Of a stretch of DNA of 64,000 bases, positions 1-11,595 are shown piece after piece. A program made the position numbers and the translations under genes. Numbering within the stretch: position 1 is the first letter of the stretch; each line of letters begins with the position of its first letter. Under the pieces are notes generated by a model. That model saw only the letters and a program-made list of their open reading frames with translations, was not told the origin of the DNA and searched no databases. The DNA comes from Ehretia macrophylla (taxonomy: Eukaryota > Streptophyta > Magnoliopsida > Boraginales > Ehretiaceae), in NCBI GenBank assembly GCA_037974665.1, contig CM075771.1, forward strand, positions 22,393,425-22,457,424, read 5' to 3'.

Positions 1-112
1 ATCACTAAAACATAATAACCAGACACTACACATCAGGCAGAACAACGCAATAACATTGTTACGGATTGAGTACTAATGCCGATGTTTCCAATATGATAAA
101 AAGATATAAATA

Positions 113-334
113 TTATTTAAAAATGTTTGGGCAATAGATCCGTAGCATGTCGTCTTGAACTTTATGGACTACTTGAGCATTAGAAATGTATCCATCGTAT
201 TTTGGCAGAGCATTTAGAGCAAGTTGGAGTTTAACGTATTTGCTGTAATTTGGATACTGTTTCATCGTATCCACCTCTTTATCTATTGTTGGTCTTTGAA
301 GAGAATCTGAGTGGTGTTGTTGATCCTTACTCAT
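113..334 (-). CDS. Small hypothetical protein, 73 aa
   Basis: I do not recognise this reading frame. It encodes a 73-residue, mostly hydrophilic protein with no signal peptide, membrane segment or motif I can name. What favours a real gene is a TATA-like CTATATATAG at 406-415, about 75 bp upstream of its ATG on the same strand, and an amino-acid composition that is not low-complexity. Against it, the frame is short, lies near the window edge and stands next to repeats. It could be the last exon of a longer gene or a transposon fragment. Confidence 0.25.
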   Translation of the reverse strand: MSKDQQHHSDSLQRPTIDKEVDTMKQYPNYSKYVKLQLALNALPKYDGYISNAQVVHKVQDDMLRIYCPNIFK

Positions 335-490
335 CCTTGAAATAAATTAACTGCAATCTATTTTTTGAAAATTGGAGACGGTGTGAGAAAGCACACATCC
401 GAGTGCTATATATAGGAAACAAGTTATTGAATTATGTAGAGACTACTTGATGACAGTAGCGAGACACCCAAGCATTTTATAATATGTTAA

Positions 491-935
491 GGTATGCACG
501 AATGATTCGCAGTCACGTGGCTGCGTACCATTCGTCTTCCATGGGTCAAATAATTTAGAACATGACGTGCACACTATTTTCGACAATGAAAAGTTGTTGA
601 ATCCATCTACCTTGCGAACCGGGGCCCTGCCAATTCAATTTCCTGCTGCCCCGTGGTATAGTACACCATGTTCTTATTGTATGCATGATTTGTGGCCACA
701 TGGCTGCGTACTATTCGTCTGCCATGAGTCAAATAATAAAGGACATGGCGTGCACGCTATTTTCGATGTTGAAAAGTTGCTGAATCCATCTACCTTGCGA
801 ACAGGGGCCCTGCCAATTCAATTTCCTTATTCCCCGTGGTAGAGTACACCATGTTCCTATCGTATGCATGATTCGCAACCACGTGGCTGCGTACCATTCG
901 TCTTCCATGGGTCAAATAATTGGGGACATGATGTT
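491..935. repeat. 183-bp tandem repeat, about 2.4 copies
   Basis: The block containing CTGCGTA, a CCATGGGTCAAATAAT-like stretch and a GGGGCCCTGCCAATTC stretch recurs with a spacing of 183 bp: CTGCGTA starts at 521, 704 and 887. The copies differ by scattered substitutions, so the duplication is not recent. The third copy stops after the CAAATAATTGGGGACATGATG part. A 91-codon open frame across it (567-842) simply follows the repeat and is not annotated as a gene. I see no TIR, tail or coding similarity that assigns it to a known element. Confidence 0.8.
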
Positions 936-1205
936 CCCGCTACTAGAACGAGATTTAAAAGCATTTGAATTATTAATGAATTAACTTCATCTACATTATA
1001 TATTTATAAAAATTTTATAAATATTCGTTTTCAAAAATTTTAAATTACTAATTCAACTACGTATTAGTTTGATAAATTGAGGTACACAATTGAAATTAAG
1101 GATATATATTAACATGTTATTTTATAATTTATACCAATATATTATAAAATATCAAATATTAAATAATATAACCAAAAATTGAAAAAAAAGAAAAACCAAA
1201 CGATT

Positions 1206-1602
1206 GGCGATGGCCTAATCCGTCTCCATTTTGGAGACGAACAGTGGCCGTCTCCAAAATGGAGTGCCCGGTCTCCATTGAGGAGATGGCCTAGGCCGTC
1301 TCCAAAATGGAGACTGAAACTGGACCAGGTCCAGTCTCCATGTTAGAGACGGCCTGGTCCGTCTCCATTTTGGAGACGGACAAGGGCCGTCTCCAATGTG
1401 GAGACGACCTCAATGGAGACTAGAACTGGACCAGGTCCAGTCTCCATTTTGGAGATGGCCTGGTCCGTCTCCATTTTGGAGATGGACAATACCGTCTCCA
1501 AAATGGAGAGCCCTGTCTCCATTTTGGCCGTCTTCTCTTGGAGACATTTTGGAGACGGCCTGATCCGTCTCCACGGACCAGGCTATCTCCATGGGGACCC
1601 GT
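1206..1602. repeat. CACTA left subterminal repeat array (palindromic)
   Basis: Roughly 400 bp are packed with about twenty copies of GGAGACGG or its complement CCGTCTCC. Many are arranged head-to-head as CCGTCTCCATTTTGGAGACGG palindromes that could form hairpins. A longer unit containing CTGGACCAGGTCCAGTCTCC occurs twice (near 1320 and 1428). Arrays of short direct and inverted repeats just inside the ends are the known binding sites of the TNPA-type accessory protein in CACTA elements; that role is inferred here. Further small hairpins follow, such as CGGCCCAGTTAGTCACTGGGCTG near 1629-1651. Confidence 0.75.
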
Positions 1603-2209
1603 ACAATCGGGTCCCTAAACTCTGAGCGACGGCCCAGTTAGTCACTGGGCTGTCACCATGGGGAACCAGCATAGCTAGTTCCCATTAAACGAAAAATAAT
1701 TACAGAGGGCAGCAACTTCCCTCTTATAATTAAAAAAAAAAAAAAATCGAAATGCCCTCTACCCCCAGCTAAAAAACGCAGATCAACACACACCCCTCCC
1801 TCCCCTTCCCCCCCTCTCACCCACCCCCATTGCATTATCATCTGCTGCCCTCTTGTGATTGGAAAAAAAAAAAAACAAACTGCCCCCTACCCCAGCTAAA
1901 AAATGCAGAGGAACACCCCCACCCCGCAACACCCTTTCTTGCCTTGAAGATTAGGTAAAATCCAGAAATTTAATGTTTTTTTTCTTTTGCAATGTATGTA
2001 TATATACATATATACATATATATATATATATGTACTATACGTATATGTATGTATATATATGTATATATATACATTTATATAATGTATTTGATTTTTTTTG
2101 TTATATATATCATTCTATTTATGTCCTTTTTTGTATAATTTATATGTTGAAAGTTAGTTTAGTTTACGGGTTTAATTTTTTGTTTTTTTTTCTATATTTA
2201 TTTTTTTTT

Positions 2210-2650
2210 CAATTTTTGGTATTTAATTTAATTTATATAATAAAATTGTGTGTTTAATTTACCAATACTTTGTTATTGCAATTTTTTTCTGATTTTTTTT
2301 CATTTTTTGGTTTTAAATATATATATTTTTTTTTCCAAAAATACATTGTGTTAATTTAATGAATATTTTTTTATTATACGTTGTATTTTTAATTTTTGTG
2401 TTGATATTTAGATTATTTTTTAACGTTCAATTTTCAGTTTTTTTCCTAGTTTTATAAATATTTTTTTCAATTTACGGTATTTTATTTATTTTATATAATA
2501 AAATTGTGTTTTAATTTACCAAAACTTTGGTTGAGCAATATTTCTTTAATTTATTTCTGATTTTTTTTTCTTTTTTCAGATTTTTTTTTTTTGCCAAAAA
2601 TACATTGTGTTAATTTAATGAATATTTTTTGATTATACATTATATTTTTT
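2210..2650. repeat. T-rich tandem duplication, period about 258 bp
   Basis: The segment TATATAATAAAATTGTGT...TTTACCAA.ACTTTG appears near 2210-2272 and again near 2468-2530. A second landmark, CCAAAAATACATTGTGTTAATTTAATG, recurs at 2335 and 2594. The spacing of 258-259 bp shows a tandem duplication, with many small indels in the T runs. It lies in the non-coding left part of the CACTA element. Confidence 0.7.
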
Positions 2651-3547
2651 TGATTAATACAATATGTTTGGCTTTTCTTTGGAAGGTTTGGAGCTTTAGA
2701 TATTTGGATGCGACTTATCTAGTTTCAATCGGCTCAGGTGAGTTTGATGATTGTATGAGTTGGAAGTTTTACAATAAATTTATTTGTAATTGTAAATCCG
2801 TTTAATTAAATTAAAGTTATTGTGATTATTTGTTATGTATTTGATTTTGTATATTATGATAATTGAGTTGAAAGTGTATTGTGAAGATGATGTTTGTGTA
2901 AATGGATGAATGAGTGTTTTGTTGTTGGTGGAGAATTGGTTTTTTGCAGTTGTATTAAGATGTTTAAGTAAAGTTAAGTTCACTCAAGTGAGAAATTCAA
3001 GTTGATTAACAAGTAAGAATATCGATTTGATCTTCCGTGTGTGTCTTGACAATTAAGTAAGTTAAATTAGATTAGACGGTTGCCATGATAGTATGATATG
3101 TTGACTAATTTAATAAGTAATTAAAGTTAAGATAATGGAATAAGTAATTAAATAAGTTAGCTTAATAAATTAAGTTAATTAATAAGTAATAAACATAGAT
3201 AATTTAATTTAATAAGTTTAGCAAGACAAATTAATATGTTATGTTAACAAACTCAGATAAGTAAGATAAGTAGATTAGTATGTAAGAAGTATAGGTTAAG
3301 TAGTTCATTTAGATGCTCTTTCACTTAAGAAATATAGGTCTTGCATGTATATGTGTTGGTTGAACAATTGTATTTTGAAGTTATAGATTGTATGGCTTGT
3401 TACGTCGTAGTACGTGTTGTAATTACTCTAATTATATACCATGTGTTTTAATTATCTTCAATGCTTGGTTTTGTTAATGAATGTTTGATGGTGGACTTTA
3501 AATACAAGAAAGTAACATAGATTAGATTAGAGTGGTAAGATAAGTAT

Positions 3548-3946
3548 GAAAAATCTCAAATTTAGTCCCTATTGTTTGCAAAAAAATTTAGTTTATTCCA
3601 TATTGTTTAAAATGTCTAAATATAGTCCCTATTGTTGGCTGAAAAGTTTCAATTTATTCCCTAATGTTTAAAGTTATCAATTGCGTCCCTATTATTTTGA
3701 TTATTCCTAACAAAATTTCAGTTTTGTCCTTGGATAATATAGACGAATTTAAAACTTTAAGAAAACAATTTGGACAACATTGACACTTTTTAAAAATAAT
3801 AGGGACGACATATTTACTTTTTGGAAAACATGTTAGGACTAAATTGAGACATTTTAAACAATAGAAGAAATTAAAAATTTTGGTTAAACAATAGGTACTA
3901 AATTGAGACATTTTAAATATAGGGACTAAATGTGGAATTTTCCCTG
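3548..3946. mobile_element. MITE-like element (MULE-type), about 399 bp
   Basis: The ends are imperfect inverted repeats: GAAAAATCTCAAATTTAGTCC on the left, and on the right the complement of GGGAAAATTCCACATTTAGTCC. Internally the TTTAGTCCCTATTGTTT motif and its complement recur several times in both orientations. The flanks GATAAGTAT (3539-3547) and GATATGTAC (3947-3955) match at 7 of 9 positions and look like a decayed 9-bp target duplication, which would fit a non-autonomous Mutator-like element. It has no coding capacity and is nested inside the CACTA element, upstream of the transposase. Confidence 0.5.
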
Positions 3947-4250
3947 ATATGTACTACTATTTGCATTTAGAAGAAGTTCATTTAAGATTACGTTAATAGT
4001 TTAACTTAAGCTAAGTTAGGAAGTTAACTTAAGAAATAAGTAGTTAATTTGTTGCAATTAAGATCTTTATCTACATGGATCTTGGTGAAATAAACTATGT
4101 TACATATATTAAGCATAAATGCATTTATTACACATAATGTTACATAGGAAAAGGTCCGTGTAACTGTTGTGGTCCCAAGATTATGCTCTAAATGTAACGA
4201 AACATCAATAAGTCATTTATTAAATATGTTAAATATTACATAGGAAATTT

Positions 4251-7200
4251 TTGTTCGATATGGATACAAGTCGTGAATGGATGTATTATCGCCACGATCC
4301 TAACGGACATCTTAATGAGGCATTTGTTATTAGTGTACACGAATTTGTAAATTTCGCACGTGGTCAAAGATATTACATGGATGGTGAAAGATGCCTATGT
4401 GCCAAATGCAAAAATCGCAGTTTTGAAAAATTAGAAGAGGTCATACTTCATCTTTACAGGAAGGGTTTCAGGGTAAACTACTATAAATGGACTGAACACG
4501 GGGAAGATATGTCAAATAATTGTAATATACGGACGTCCAATTTTCAAAATAATGATTACAACGAGATGATAGAAGAAAGAAATAACTATAGAACAATGGT
4601 ATTTAACTGTGTTGGTCCGGAATGTTATGGTGATGAAAACTTTTATACAAAAGAACCTAACATTGAAGCACAACAGTTTTTTGAGTTGTTGAAGGCTGTT
4701 GATTTACCATTGTATGAAGGTTGTGAAAACTTGACGCAGTTATCTGCCGTGTCTCGTTACATGAATGTCAAGGTCGAGCATAACATGAGCGAATTATGCT
4801 TTAACACAATGATTGAAACAGTTAGGGATTCGTTGCCGAATACGCATACGATGCCTAAAAACTTTTATAGGTGTAAGCAATTAATTAGACCCTTGGGACT
4901 AGGATATGTGAAGATTGATGTTTGTGTAAATGGTTGTACCTTATTCTACAATGACAGAAAACACCTGGATTCTTGTCCGCGTTGTCATCACCGACGTTTC
5001 AAACTAACAACACATGGTTCAAAACGGAGTAAGTTGAAACCATATCAACAATTACGGTTTTTCCCATTGACTCCAAGGTTGAAAAGGCTATACCTGTCAA
5101 AGGTGACAGTTGAGCACATGTAGTGGCATAAGAATCACCAGGTTGAGGAAGGAAAAATTTGTCATCCCTCTAACGCTGAGGGATGAAAATATTTCGATAT
5201 TGTATATCCTGAATTTGCATGTGAACCCAGAAATGTTCGGCTTGGTTTGTGCTCAGATGGTTTTAATCCGTTCAGTTCAAATGCAAAACCTTATTCTTGT
5301 TGGCCGGTCATTTTAACACCATACAATTTGCCATCGTGGATGTGCATGAAAGATCCTTTCATATTTTTAACCCTACTTATCCCAGGTCCCAAGAATCCTG
5401 GGAAGAATATTGATGTGTACCTAGAGCCTCTAATCGAAGAATTGCAAAATTTATGGTTGGAAGGTGCACCTTGTTATGATGTTGCCACAAACAAAAATTT
5501 TATGTTAAGGGCTGTTTTGATGTGGACAATAAATGATTTCCCAGGATATGATATGTTATCTGGATGGAGCACACATGGAAAGTTGTCATGCTCGTATTGT
5601 ATGGATAAGTCTAAAGCATTTCGATTACCAGCAGGTAGAAAAAATTCTTTCTTTGATTGTCATCGTCAGTTCTTACCATTGAATAGTACATTAAGGCGTG
5701 ACAAAAAGAATTTTATCAAAGGTAGAGTTGAAACTGATCCGGCATCACCAAGATTAGATGGTATGCAGTTGTGCGAACTAGTGAAAGATTACCCGAAAAT
5801 AAACGACATGAGAGAAAGTAAACTATACGGTTTTGGGGATTGGCACAATTGGACGAAGAGAAGTATTTTCTGGGACTTGCCTTACTGGAAGACACATCTT
5901 GTCCGACACAATTTGGATGTGATGCATATTGAAAAAAATGTGTTTGATAATGTTTTCAACACAGTGATGGCGGTCAAGGGTAAGACAAAAGACAACCTCA
6001 AAGCTAGAGTTGATGTATCAACCTTTTGTGACCGTCCGGAATTATGCGGTGAGCACGAATTGAAGATGGGTGTTTACACACTTCTTGTGGATAAAAGAAA
6101 AGCATTGCTTGAATGGGTTAGAAACCTACAACTCCCTAATGGATATGCTTCCAATTTATCCCGATGTGTGGACATGAAAGAATTGAAGATGTCACACATG
6201 AAGAGTCACGATTGTCATATATTTATGGAGAGATTGCTTCTGATTGCTTTACGTGAACTACTACCGAAACATGTTTGGCAAGTTTTTGCCTAACTAAGTT
6301 TATTATTTACCAATCTATGTTGCACAACTCTTCAAAGGACTGATTTGGAAAGGATGCAGGAAAATATTGTTGTCACACTTTGTAATTTGGAGAAGATGTT
6401 ACCCCCTAGTTTCTTCGATTCGATGGAGCATTTGACAATTCACTTGGTATATGAAGCCATTTGTGGTGGTCCGGTACAATATCGCTGGATGTATCCGTTC
6501 GAGAGGTTTTTGCAAAGATTGAAATGGAAGGTAAAGAATAAAGCACACGTTGAAGGATCAATTTGTGAAGCTTATCACATTCTCAAAACATCAACATTTT
6601 GTTCTTATTATTTTGAACCACACGTGGGTACTAGAACGAGAAGTATTCCGCAGAATAACCAATATAACGAGGTGACATACCCTGATGATTGTTTATCTAT
6701 ATTTACTTACCCGGGATGTCCAATTGGGAAGGAAACAGAACGAAACTTAAATGATCAAGAACTGCATGCGGCACACATTTATGTTTTGACCAATTGCCGA
6801 GAAGTTTCCCCTTATATCTGGTACGAATAAGTATATTATTTGAAAATTGGAACTCATAGTTCCTCATACACTTAACTACATGATTTAGCCGACATATTTT
6901 ATTTTTTTTCCACAGCATGTTCGAGGAATATCTTCGCCAAAACTATCCCGAATTGTGTTCGACGGAAATTCAATATGAAGTGTACAACAATTTTCTGATG
7001 TGGTTATATCACCATGTAAGTATATGTTAAGAAGTGTAATTGGTGTTAAATTAACGAGTTCATTTAACTTTGCATAATAACCTTATTATACGATTTGCAG
7101 TTGATAGGCACTAATGGCATTGATGATCGTGTAAAATGTCTTTCAATGTGGCCTAGTAGACGGGTTCGCAGTTGGTCAAGATACTTGGTCAACGGTTATC

Positions 7201-7855
7201 GGTTTCATACATTAAATTTTGGGAAGATAAAATCAACATACAATAGTGGAGTGTTTTTTAAAGGGATAAATGATAGTAATACTGAGGATGTTGGATATTA
7301 TGGAGTGTTGAACGACATTATTGAACTTGAATATCATAATCCAACATTGTAATATACAAGGGTCGTTCTTTTCAAGTATGACTGATATGATTCCACAAAG
7401 GATAGAGGGGTGAAGTATCATCTGAAGACCGGACAGATTGAAGTGAACGTTAAGAGAAAGTATCAAAAATATGAACCGTTTGTTTTGGCTGAACAAGCAA
7501 ACAAGTGTACTACTGTAAATACCCAGGAGCGAAAAGGGATCGAATGGATTGGTGGGCTGTGGTTAAAATCCGTCCAAGAAATTTATATGACCTATCAAGA
7601 CAACAGAGTGTAGGAGAAGATGAAATAGCTTTTCAGTCAGATGACATGAATGTGGTCAAAGTACAGCCAACTGATGCTAGTTTCCCTGCACTTTGTCATG
7701 TGTCAGGTGACAACATAGAAATATCATACGAAGATATTAATGATTCACATGCTTCACTTGATGCTCAAGAAGAGGACGAGGAGATTGAAGAAGAAGAAGA
7801 AGATTATGATGATGATGATGATGATGATAATTCACAAGACGAAGATGAAGAAAAA

Positions 7856-7893
<38 letters not shown>

Positions 7894-7939
7894 CGATGAT
7901 GATAATGACGCTCATGATGACGAAGAAGATGATACTTAG
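4251..7939 (+). pseudogene. TNP2-type CACTA transposase locus, broken
   Basis: The product resembles the En/Spm TNP2 transposase that binds and cuts CACTA ends. In order, the frame shows a Transpos_assoc-like N-terminus (SREWMYYRHDPNG, with a C-x-C-x2-C cluster), a tnp2 core, and a DUF4218-like segment (DLERMQENIVVTLCNLEK, GGPVQYRWMYPFERFL). A DUF4216-like segment follows (VGYYGVLNDIIELEY, KYEPFVLAEQAN, WWAVVKIRPRN), then a long Asp/Glu tail. From 4251 to 6830 one frame stays open except for nonsense codons at 5121-5123, 5184-5186 and 6291-6293. Apparent introns follow 6830 and 7015 (exon about 6917-7015, next from 7101). A further stop follows NPTL near 7350 and a frameshift lies near 7500. 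The locus is therefore a pseudogene, but its protein-like frame over 2.5 kb suggests moderate age. Confidence 0.85.
7801..7930 (+). repeat. GAT/GAC trinucleotide microsatellite coding poly-Asp
   Basis: Two (GAT)n runs, about 7807-7830 and 7856-7908, encode an almost pure aspartate tail at the end of the transposase locus. The opposite strand and other frames read as poly-His, poly-Met or poly-Ile and are artefacts of the repeat. Confidence 0.85.
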
Positions 7940-8093
7940 TTTGGATATTATGTAACAATCATGTTGATGTATACGACTTATTTACGGATGACATTTAAAA
8001 ATTATAATTCAATTAACGGAACATGTATATGTGTGTATTAATGTGTGTAGCACTGACATTTAATTCCTTATGTGTATTTGTTGGGGAACAGAG

Positions 8094-10162
8094 ATGGCTG
8101 CAGGCAAAGATAACTCTTTAGGAGGAATTAGACGATTCCTCGGGACGGGGTTAGGTCGTGGAAGTACAGGTCGTGGACGTACATCCAGTATGTCCACTGG
8201 TGGATATCAATCGACTGGTCGTGGGTCGACAGGAGCACCAAACTCAGTAGGTCGTGGGTCGACAGGAGCACCACATTCAGTTGGTCATGGGCCCACAGAA
8301 GCACCGCATTCAGTTGGTCATGGGTCCATAGGAGCACTGCATTCGGTTGGTCATGGGTCTTCTGTCAGTCAGCCGTCGACGGGTCGTGGCTCATCGTCAT
8401 CGTCAGTAGGTTTGGAGCACGTGATTCCACACAGTTCGTATCCCTCACAACAAAAGGTACATACTCATACTAGCACGTTTGGAGGGCCCATTGACGCTGC
8501 ATCAGGCCAGGTGCCTTTGCACGTTCCATTACCACCACATGAGAGGTTTACACCTTCTACTTCATCATTCAGTTTGAGACAAGGTTTAGAGGATTTACAC
8601 GTAAACGTTGATGGCGCGAATGCGCCCGACCCTATACCTCAATCCACACCGATTCCTGAACAACCTGAGTCATCTACAGCAGCTCAAGAACGACCTGCCA
8701 GGATAGAGACATGGCAATATTATGGGTTCTCGTTGCACGATGCCTACGTCGTGTGGCAGGTTGACAGACGGACACATTTGACATTCGACGGTGGTGGGTA
8801 AATATTTGATTTTGTATTTGTTCCATGGTTAACCTTATCCTAATGCTCCCCCTATGTTATTGTTGTTTAATATCCTATTATTTGTTTTCTTCATGTTTAG
8901 TTGGACACCGTACGCAGCAACAAGAGAAGTCACTAGAGAAATGAACGCCGGGTATTCTCAGCCTTGGAGGAGTTAGACTGAGGTCCCCGATGATGTTAGG
9001 GATAAGTGGTTCGCTAATTTTCAGGTATGATAAATAAGTGTTTATATATTTTATGTAATGATATTTGTTATAATCAATGGGTTGAATACTGTTGAAATAA
9101 TATGTTATATGCATTAATTTATGGCTGCAGAGGGTCTACAAGTGGTACCCAAGTGAGGAAGTAGCGCTTCGCCGAATGTTTGACTCGAAAGCTGGATCTC
9201 GTATACGTGACCTCCTTAATAAAGGACGGACGCATAATAAGAAACTGAGGTGGGTGGGCGATGGCGCGTGGGATCAGTTGAAAGAAAAGTGGGAAACCCC
9301 TGAATGGCAGGCAATTTCATAGCGAAATTCGAATAACCGACTGCATCGACCATCTCCACATCATTTAGGACCTATTCCCTATGAAGAGGCTGCAAGGAAA
9401 TTGGTATGTAAGTAGGAAAATGTAATGAACAAAATGTCATAATTAAATTCAATTATATAACCTATCATAAATATTTTTGTAGTTATGTTTTCGTATTTTA
9501 ATAATTTGTAGGCAGAAGAACGGGGGGCACCAGTGACTAGGGCTGATGTTTTTGCAAGGGCTCAGACGAGCCATTCACAGACCCTAGGGCAGAACAGACC
9601 ATGGTATGTGCAAGTTATTGCTAATAGAAAAAAATAGGGATATATACATATATATAAATATATATATATTTACCAACGAAATGTCTAAAATGATTAAGTT
9701 AGATGCTCTGTCGTACAGGCTGATTATGATGAACTGGTGTAGTAGGCAACTATTTCTTCCGAGTCCGATTCAGCAGCGATACCGATAGACTATGATGCAC
9801 TCTTCCTGCAGGCTATGGGCAAACCCAACAGAGGGCACATATATGGGGTCGGATCTTCTGGTTCAGTGTCGTCTGCACACCACAACCCACTAGGCAGACG
9901 CCAAATCACAGAGATAGAGATACATCAGGTTGTTGCTCGGGCGACGACAACATTGAATGAGAAGCTCGATCTACACATCTCAGAGAATGAGGAATTGCGT
10001 AAAGCGCAACAAGAACACACTGAGTGGATTGAACGACTTCAAGAAGAACACAATGCTGAACTTCGAGAACTACGTGCATAGATCGCACTGCTGACAAAGA
10101 TGATGATGAAGCCACCTGCTCATCAGGATCCGCCTCAACCCGATGATGGAAATGAAGAATAG
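8094..10162 (+). pseudogene. CACTA second gene (Transposase_24/TNPA-like), broken
   Basis: This second transposon locus probably made the accessory DNA-binding protein that recognises the subterminal repeats. Likely exons are 8094-8797, 8901-9024, 9131-9403, 9512-9603 and 9719-10162, each bounded by GT/AG. The N-terminus is a Gly/Ser/Thr-rich repeat region built on GRGSTGAPHSVG units. It is followed by a Transposase_24-like core (ARIETWQYYGFSLHDAYVVW, RDKWFANFQ, RVYKWYPSEE, LRWVGDGAWDQLKEKWETPEW, YEEAARKL, RGAPVTRADVFARAQTSHS). It ends in a heptad-rich coiled coil (EENEELRKAQQEHTEWIERL-like). In-frame stops interrupt the second, third and fifth exons. The ATG at 8094 is chosen because MAAGK follows a purine-rich context; an upstream ATG at 8070 is also in frame. 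Confidence 0.75.
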
Positions 10163-10397
10163 TTTCATGTTTTTTTGTTATGTTAATATGTGCAACAAGT
10201 GTGTTAAATTATGTTTAGGATTTGTTTACTTTATTAATGGTCTGGTACAATATAGTTTTCAATATGAATTAAATATAATTTATATTATATGAATGTGCAT
10301 TATATCTTAATTTAATAAACAAATAATTAATAAAAACTAGAGATTTAAAGGTTTTATTTGAAAAACAAAAAATTAAATTAAATTTCGAGATTTGCAA

Positions 10398-10842
10398 TTT
10401 TGGCGACGGCTTGGAGACGGATTGGAGACACTATGTTTTTCGAGACTACTTGGAGACAGAATGTAGAGTTTATGTTTTGGAGACGGCGTGGAGACACTAT
10501 GTTTTTGGCGACTACTTGGAGACGGATTGGAGACACTATTTTTTGGAGACGACGTGGAGACGGAATGGAGACACTATTTTTTTGGAGACGACGTGGAGAC
10601 GGATTGGAGACAAAGAGCTTTTGGCAACGGTGTGGAGATGCTATTTTTGGGACACGATTCGGAGACGACTAAAATGCCATCGCCAAAAGTGATGATATGG
10701 CGACAGGGAGACAAACTTGGCGATGCTACTTTTGGTGACAACCAATATTTATCTCCACGCCGTTGTCAACCGTCACCAATACCTATTTGGCGACGACATG
10801 AAGACGACTTTGATAGTCGCCTAAAACAGTTTTTTTGTTGTG
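10398..10842. repeat. CACTA right subterminal repeat array and terminus
   Basis: At least fifteen direct copies of TTGGAGAC(GG)/GTGGAGACGG occur, mostly all in the same orientation and mixed with ACTATGTTTTT-type spacers. They are followed by GGCGACG variants and the terminus GTTTTTTTGTTGTG at 10842. The uniform orientation contrasts with the palindromic left array. Open frames rich in WRRxGD across this block (10400-10853) are repeat artefacts. Confidence 0.7.
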
Positions 10843-11457
10843 TTAGCTTTTAGACATATATGACGGGGATGTAACTGAAAGAATGCTCTGAATGCTATCT
10901 CATATTAAAGAAGGGGGAGAAGGCCCCATATAGTTAATGTAGTGCAATGCAAATTACGAATGCATAGATGAAGAGCTCATGTGCATGCAACTTCATTTTT
11001 GTAGTAGATTACATGGAAAGTAAAGGAAAATTTAAAAATTTCAATTGAAGATAGATGAAACCATTATATCGGTCTCTAGAATTTTGGTTCAGTGTTAAGT
11101 TACTTATCTATATGTGAGAAGTTACACGATTAATTCTGACTGTTTACATCATTAATATGTATTATACGATGTCAGACTTTCTTTGAATTTAAAAAAAAAA
11201 AAAAACTATTATATTGAAGATGATCAACATCGTGTCTCGAACCCATCAGGGACCGTGCATGATATCACGACGAAGGAAAGGCTTGACAGGATACGAAACA
11301 GGTCAAATAAATCTTGGTTGTCTTTTTTTTTGATCGGTAATCTTGGTTGTCTTTGACATTACTCTAAAGTTGTTTTCCAACTATAGTTGGTCCAATAAAT
11401 AAAAAAGTTCTTTTCGAATGTGGTTACAATTTTCTCCACCTCAATGATATCTTCATC

Positions 11458-11497
11458 ACCTAATCAACCAAACACCCAATCACGACTCCTATATATG
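11458..11497 (+). promoter_or_regulatory. SMRE pair and TATA box of laccase copy 1
   Basis: ACCTAAT (11458-11464) and ACCAAAC (11467-11473) both fit the secondary-wall MYB-responsive element ACC(A/T)A(A/C)(T/C). A TATA box CTATATATG follows at 11489-11497, about 100 bp before the ATG. The same arrangement precedes the other two laccase copies. Confidence 0.55.
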
Positions 11498-11595
11498 TGC
11501 AAGCTTGCAATGCTTTGGTTCAACAGTACCATACAACTAGAAGGTCAAAATTCACCTATCAAAGTCCCAACTCCATTCAAAGAGAGTAAAGAGAA

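Larger units (their letters stand above)
1640..4250. other. Non-coding left interior of the CACTA element
   Basis: No gene seen. Poly-A and poly-C tracts occupy 1730-1930 and a TA/TATG microsatellite runs from about 1990 to 2075. A T-rich tandem repeat, an A/T-rich stretch with recurring AAGTTA/TAAGTAA words (about 3000-3300) and a MITE follow. Open frames here arise from low-complexity sequence. Confidence 0.6.
1206..10842 (+). mobile_element. CACTA (En/Spm) DNA transposon, decayed
   Basis: This is a class II element moved by cut-and-paste. It carries a TNP2-type transposase locus (4251-7939) and a second locus of the plant Transposase_24/TNPA sort (8094-10162), both on the plus strand. Blocks of GGAGACGG/CCGTCTCC subterminal repeats flank them. 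The right terminus is clear: it ends GTTTTTTTGTTGTG at 10842, the complement of a CACAACAAAAAAAC terminus, and is followed by TTA, a plausible 3-bp target duplication. I could not find the matching left terminus. The start given is only where the subterminal repeats begin, so the true end may be further left or deleted. Both genes contain several nonsense codons, so the element is not autonomous as it stands. A MITE (3548-3946) and a T-rich tandem repeat sit inside its left part. Confidence 0.75.

Noticed and set aside
567-842. 91-codon open frame on the plus strand
   Set aside because: It runs through the 183-bp tandem repeat and contains the same peptide twice; it is a by-product of the repeat.
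491-1602. Short regularly repeated sequences considered as a CRISPR-like array
   Set aside because: Repeat spacing is irregular in the CACTA array and the 183-bp units have no distinct spacers; the host is a plant.
1973-2257. 94-codon frame rich in Tyr/Ile/Phe
   Set aside because: It is translated from a TA/TATG microsatellite and T tracts; no protein-like composition.
7737-7958. His-rich minus-strand frame and Met-rich plus-strand frame
   Set aside because: Both are other-frame readings of the GAT repeat coding poly-Asp.
10400-10853. Overlapping frames rich in WRRRGD and METxWR words
   Set aside because: They follow the GGAGACGG subterminal repeats in different frames.
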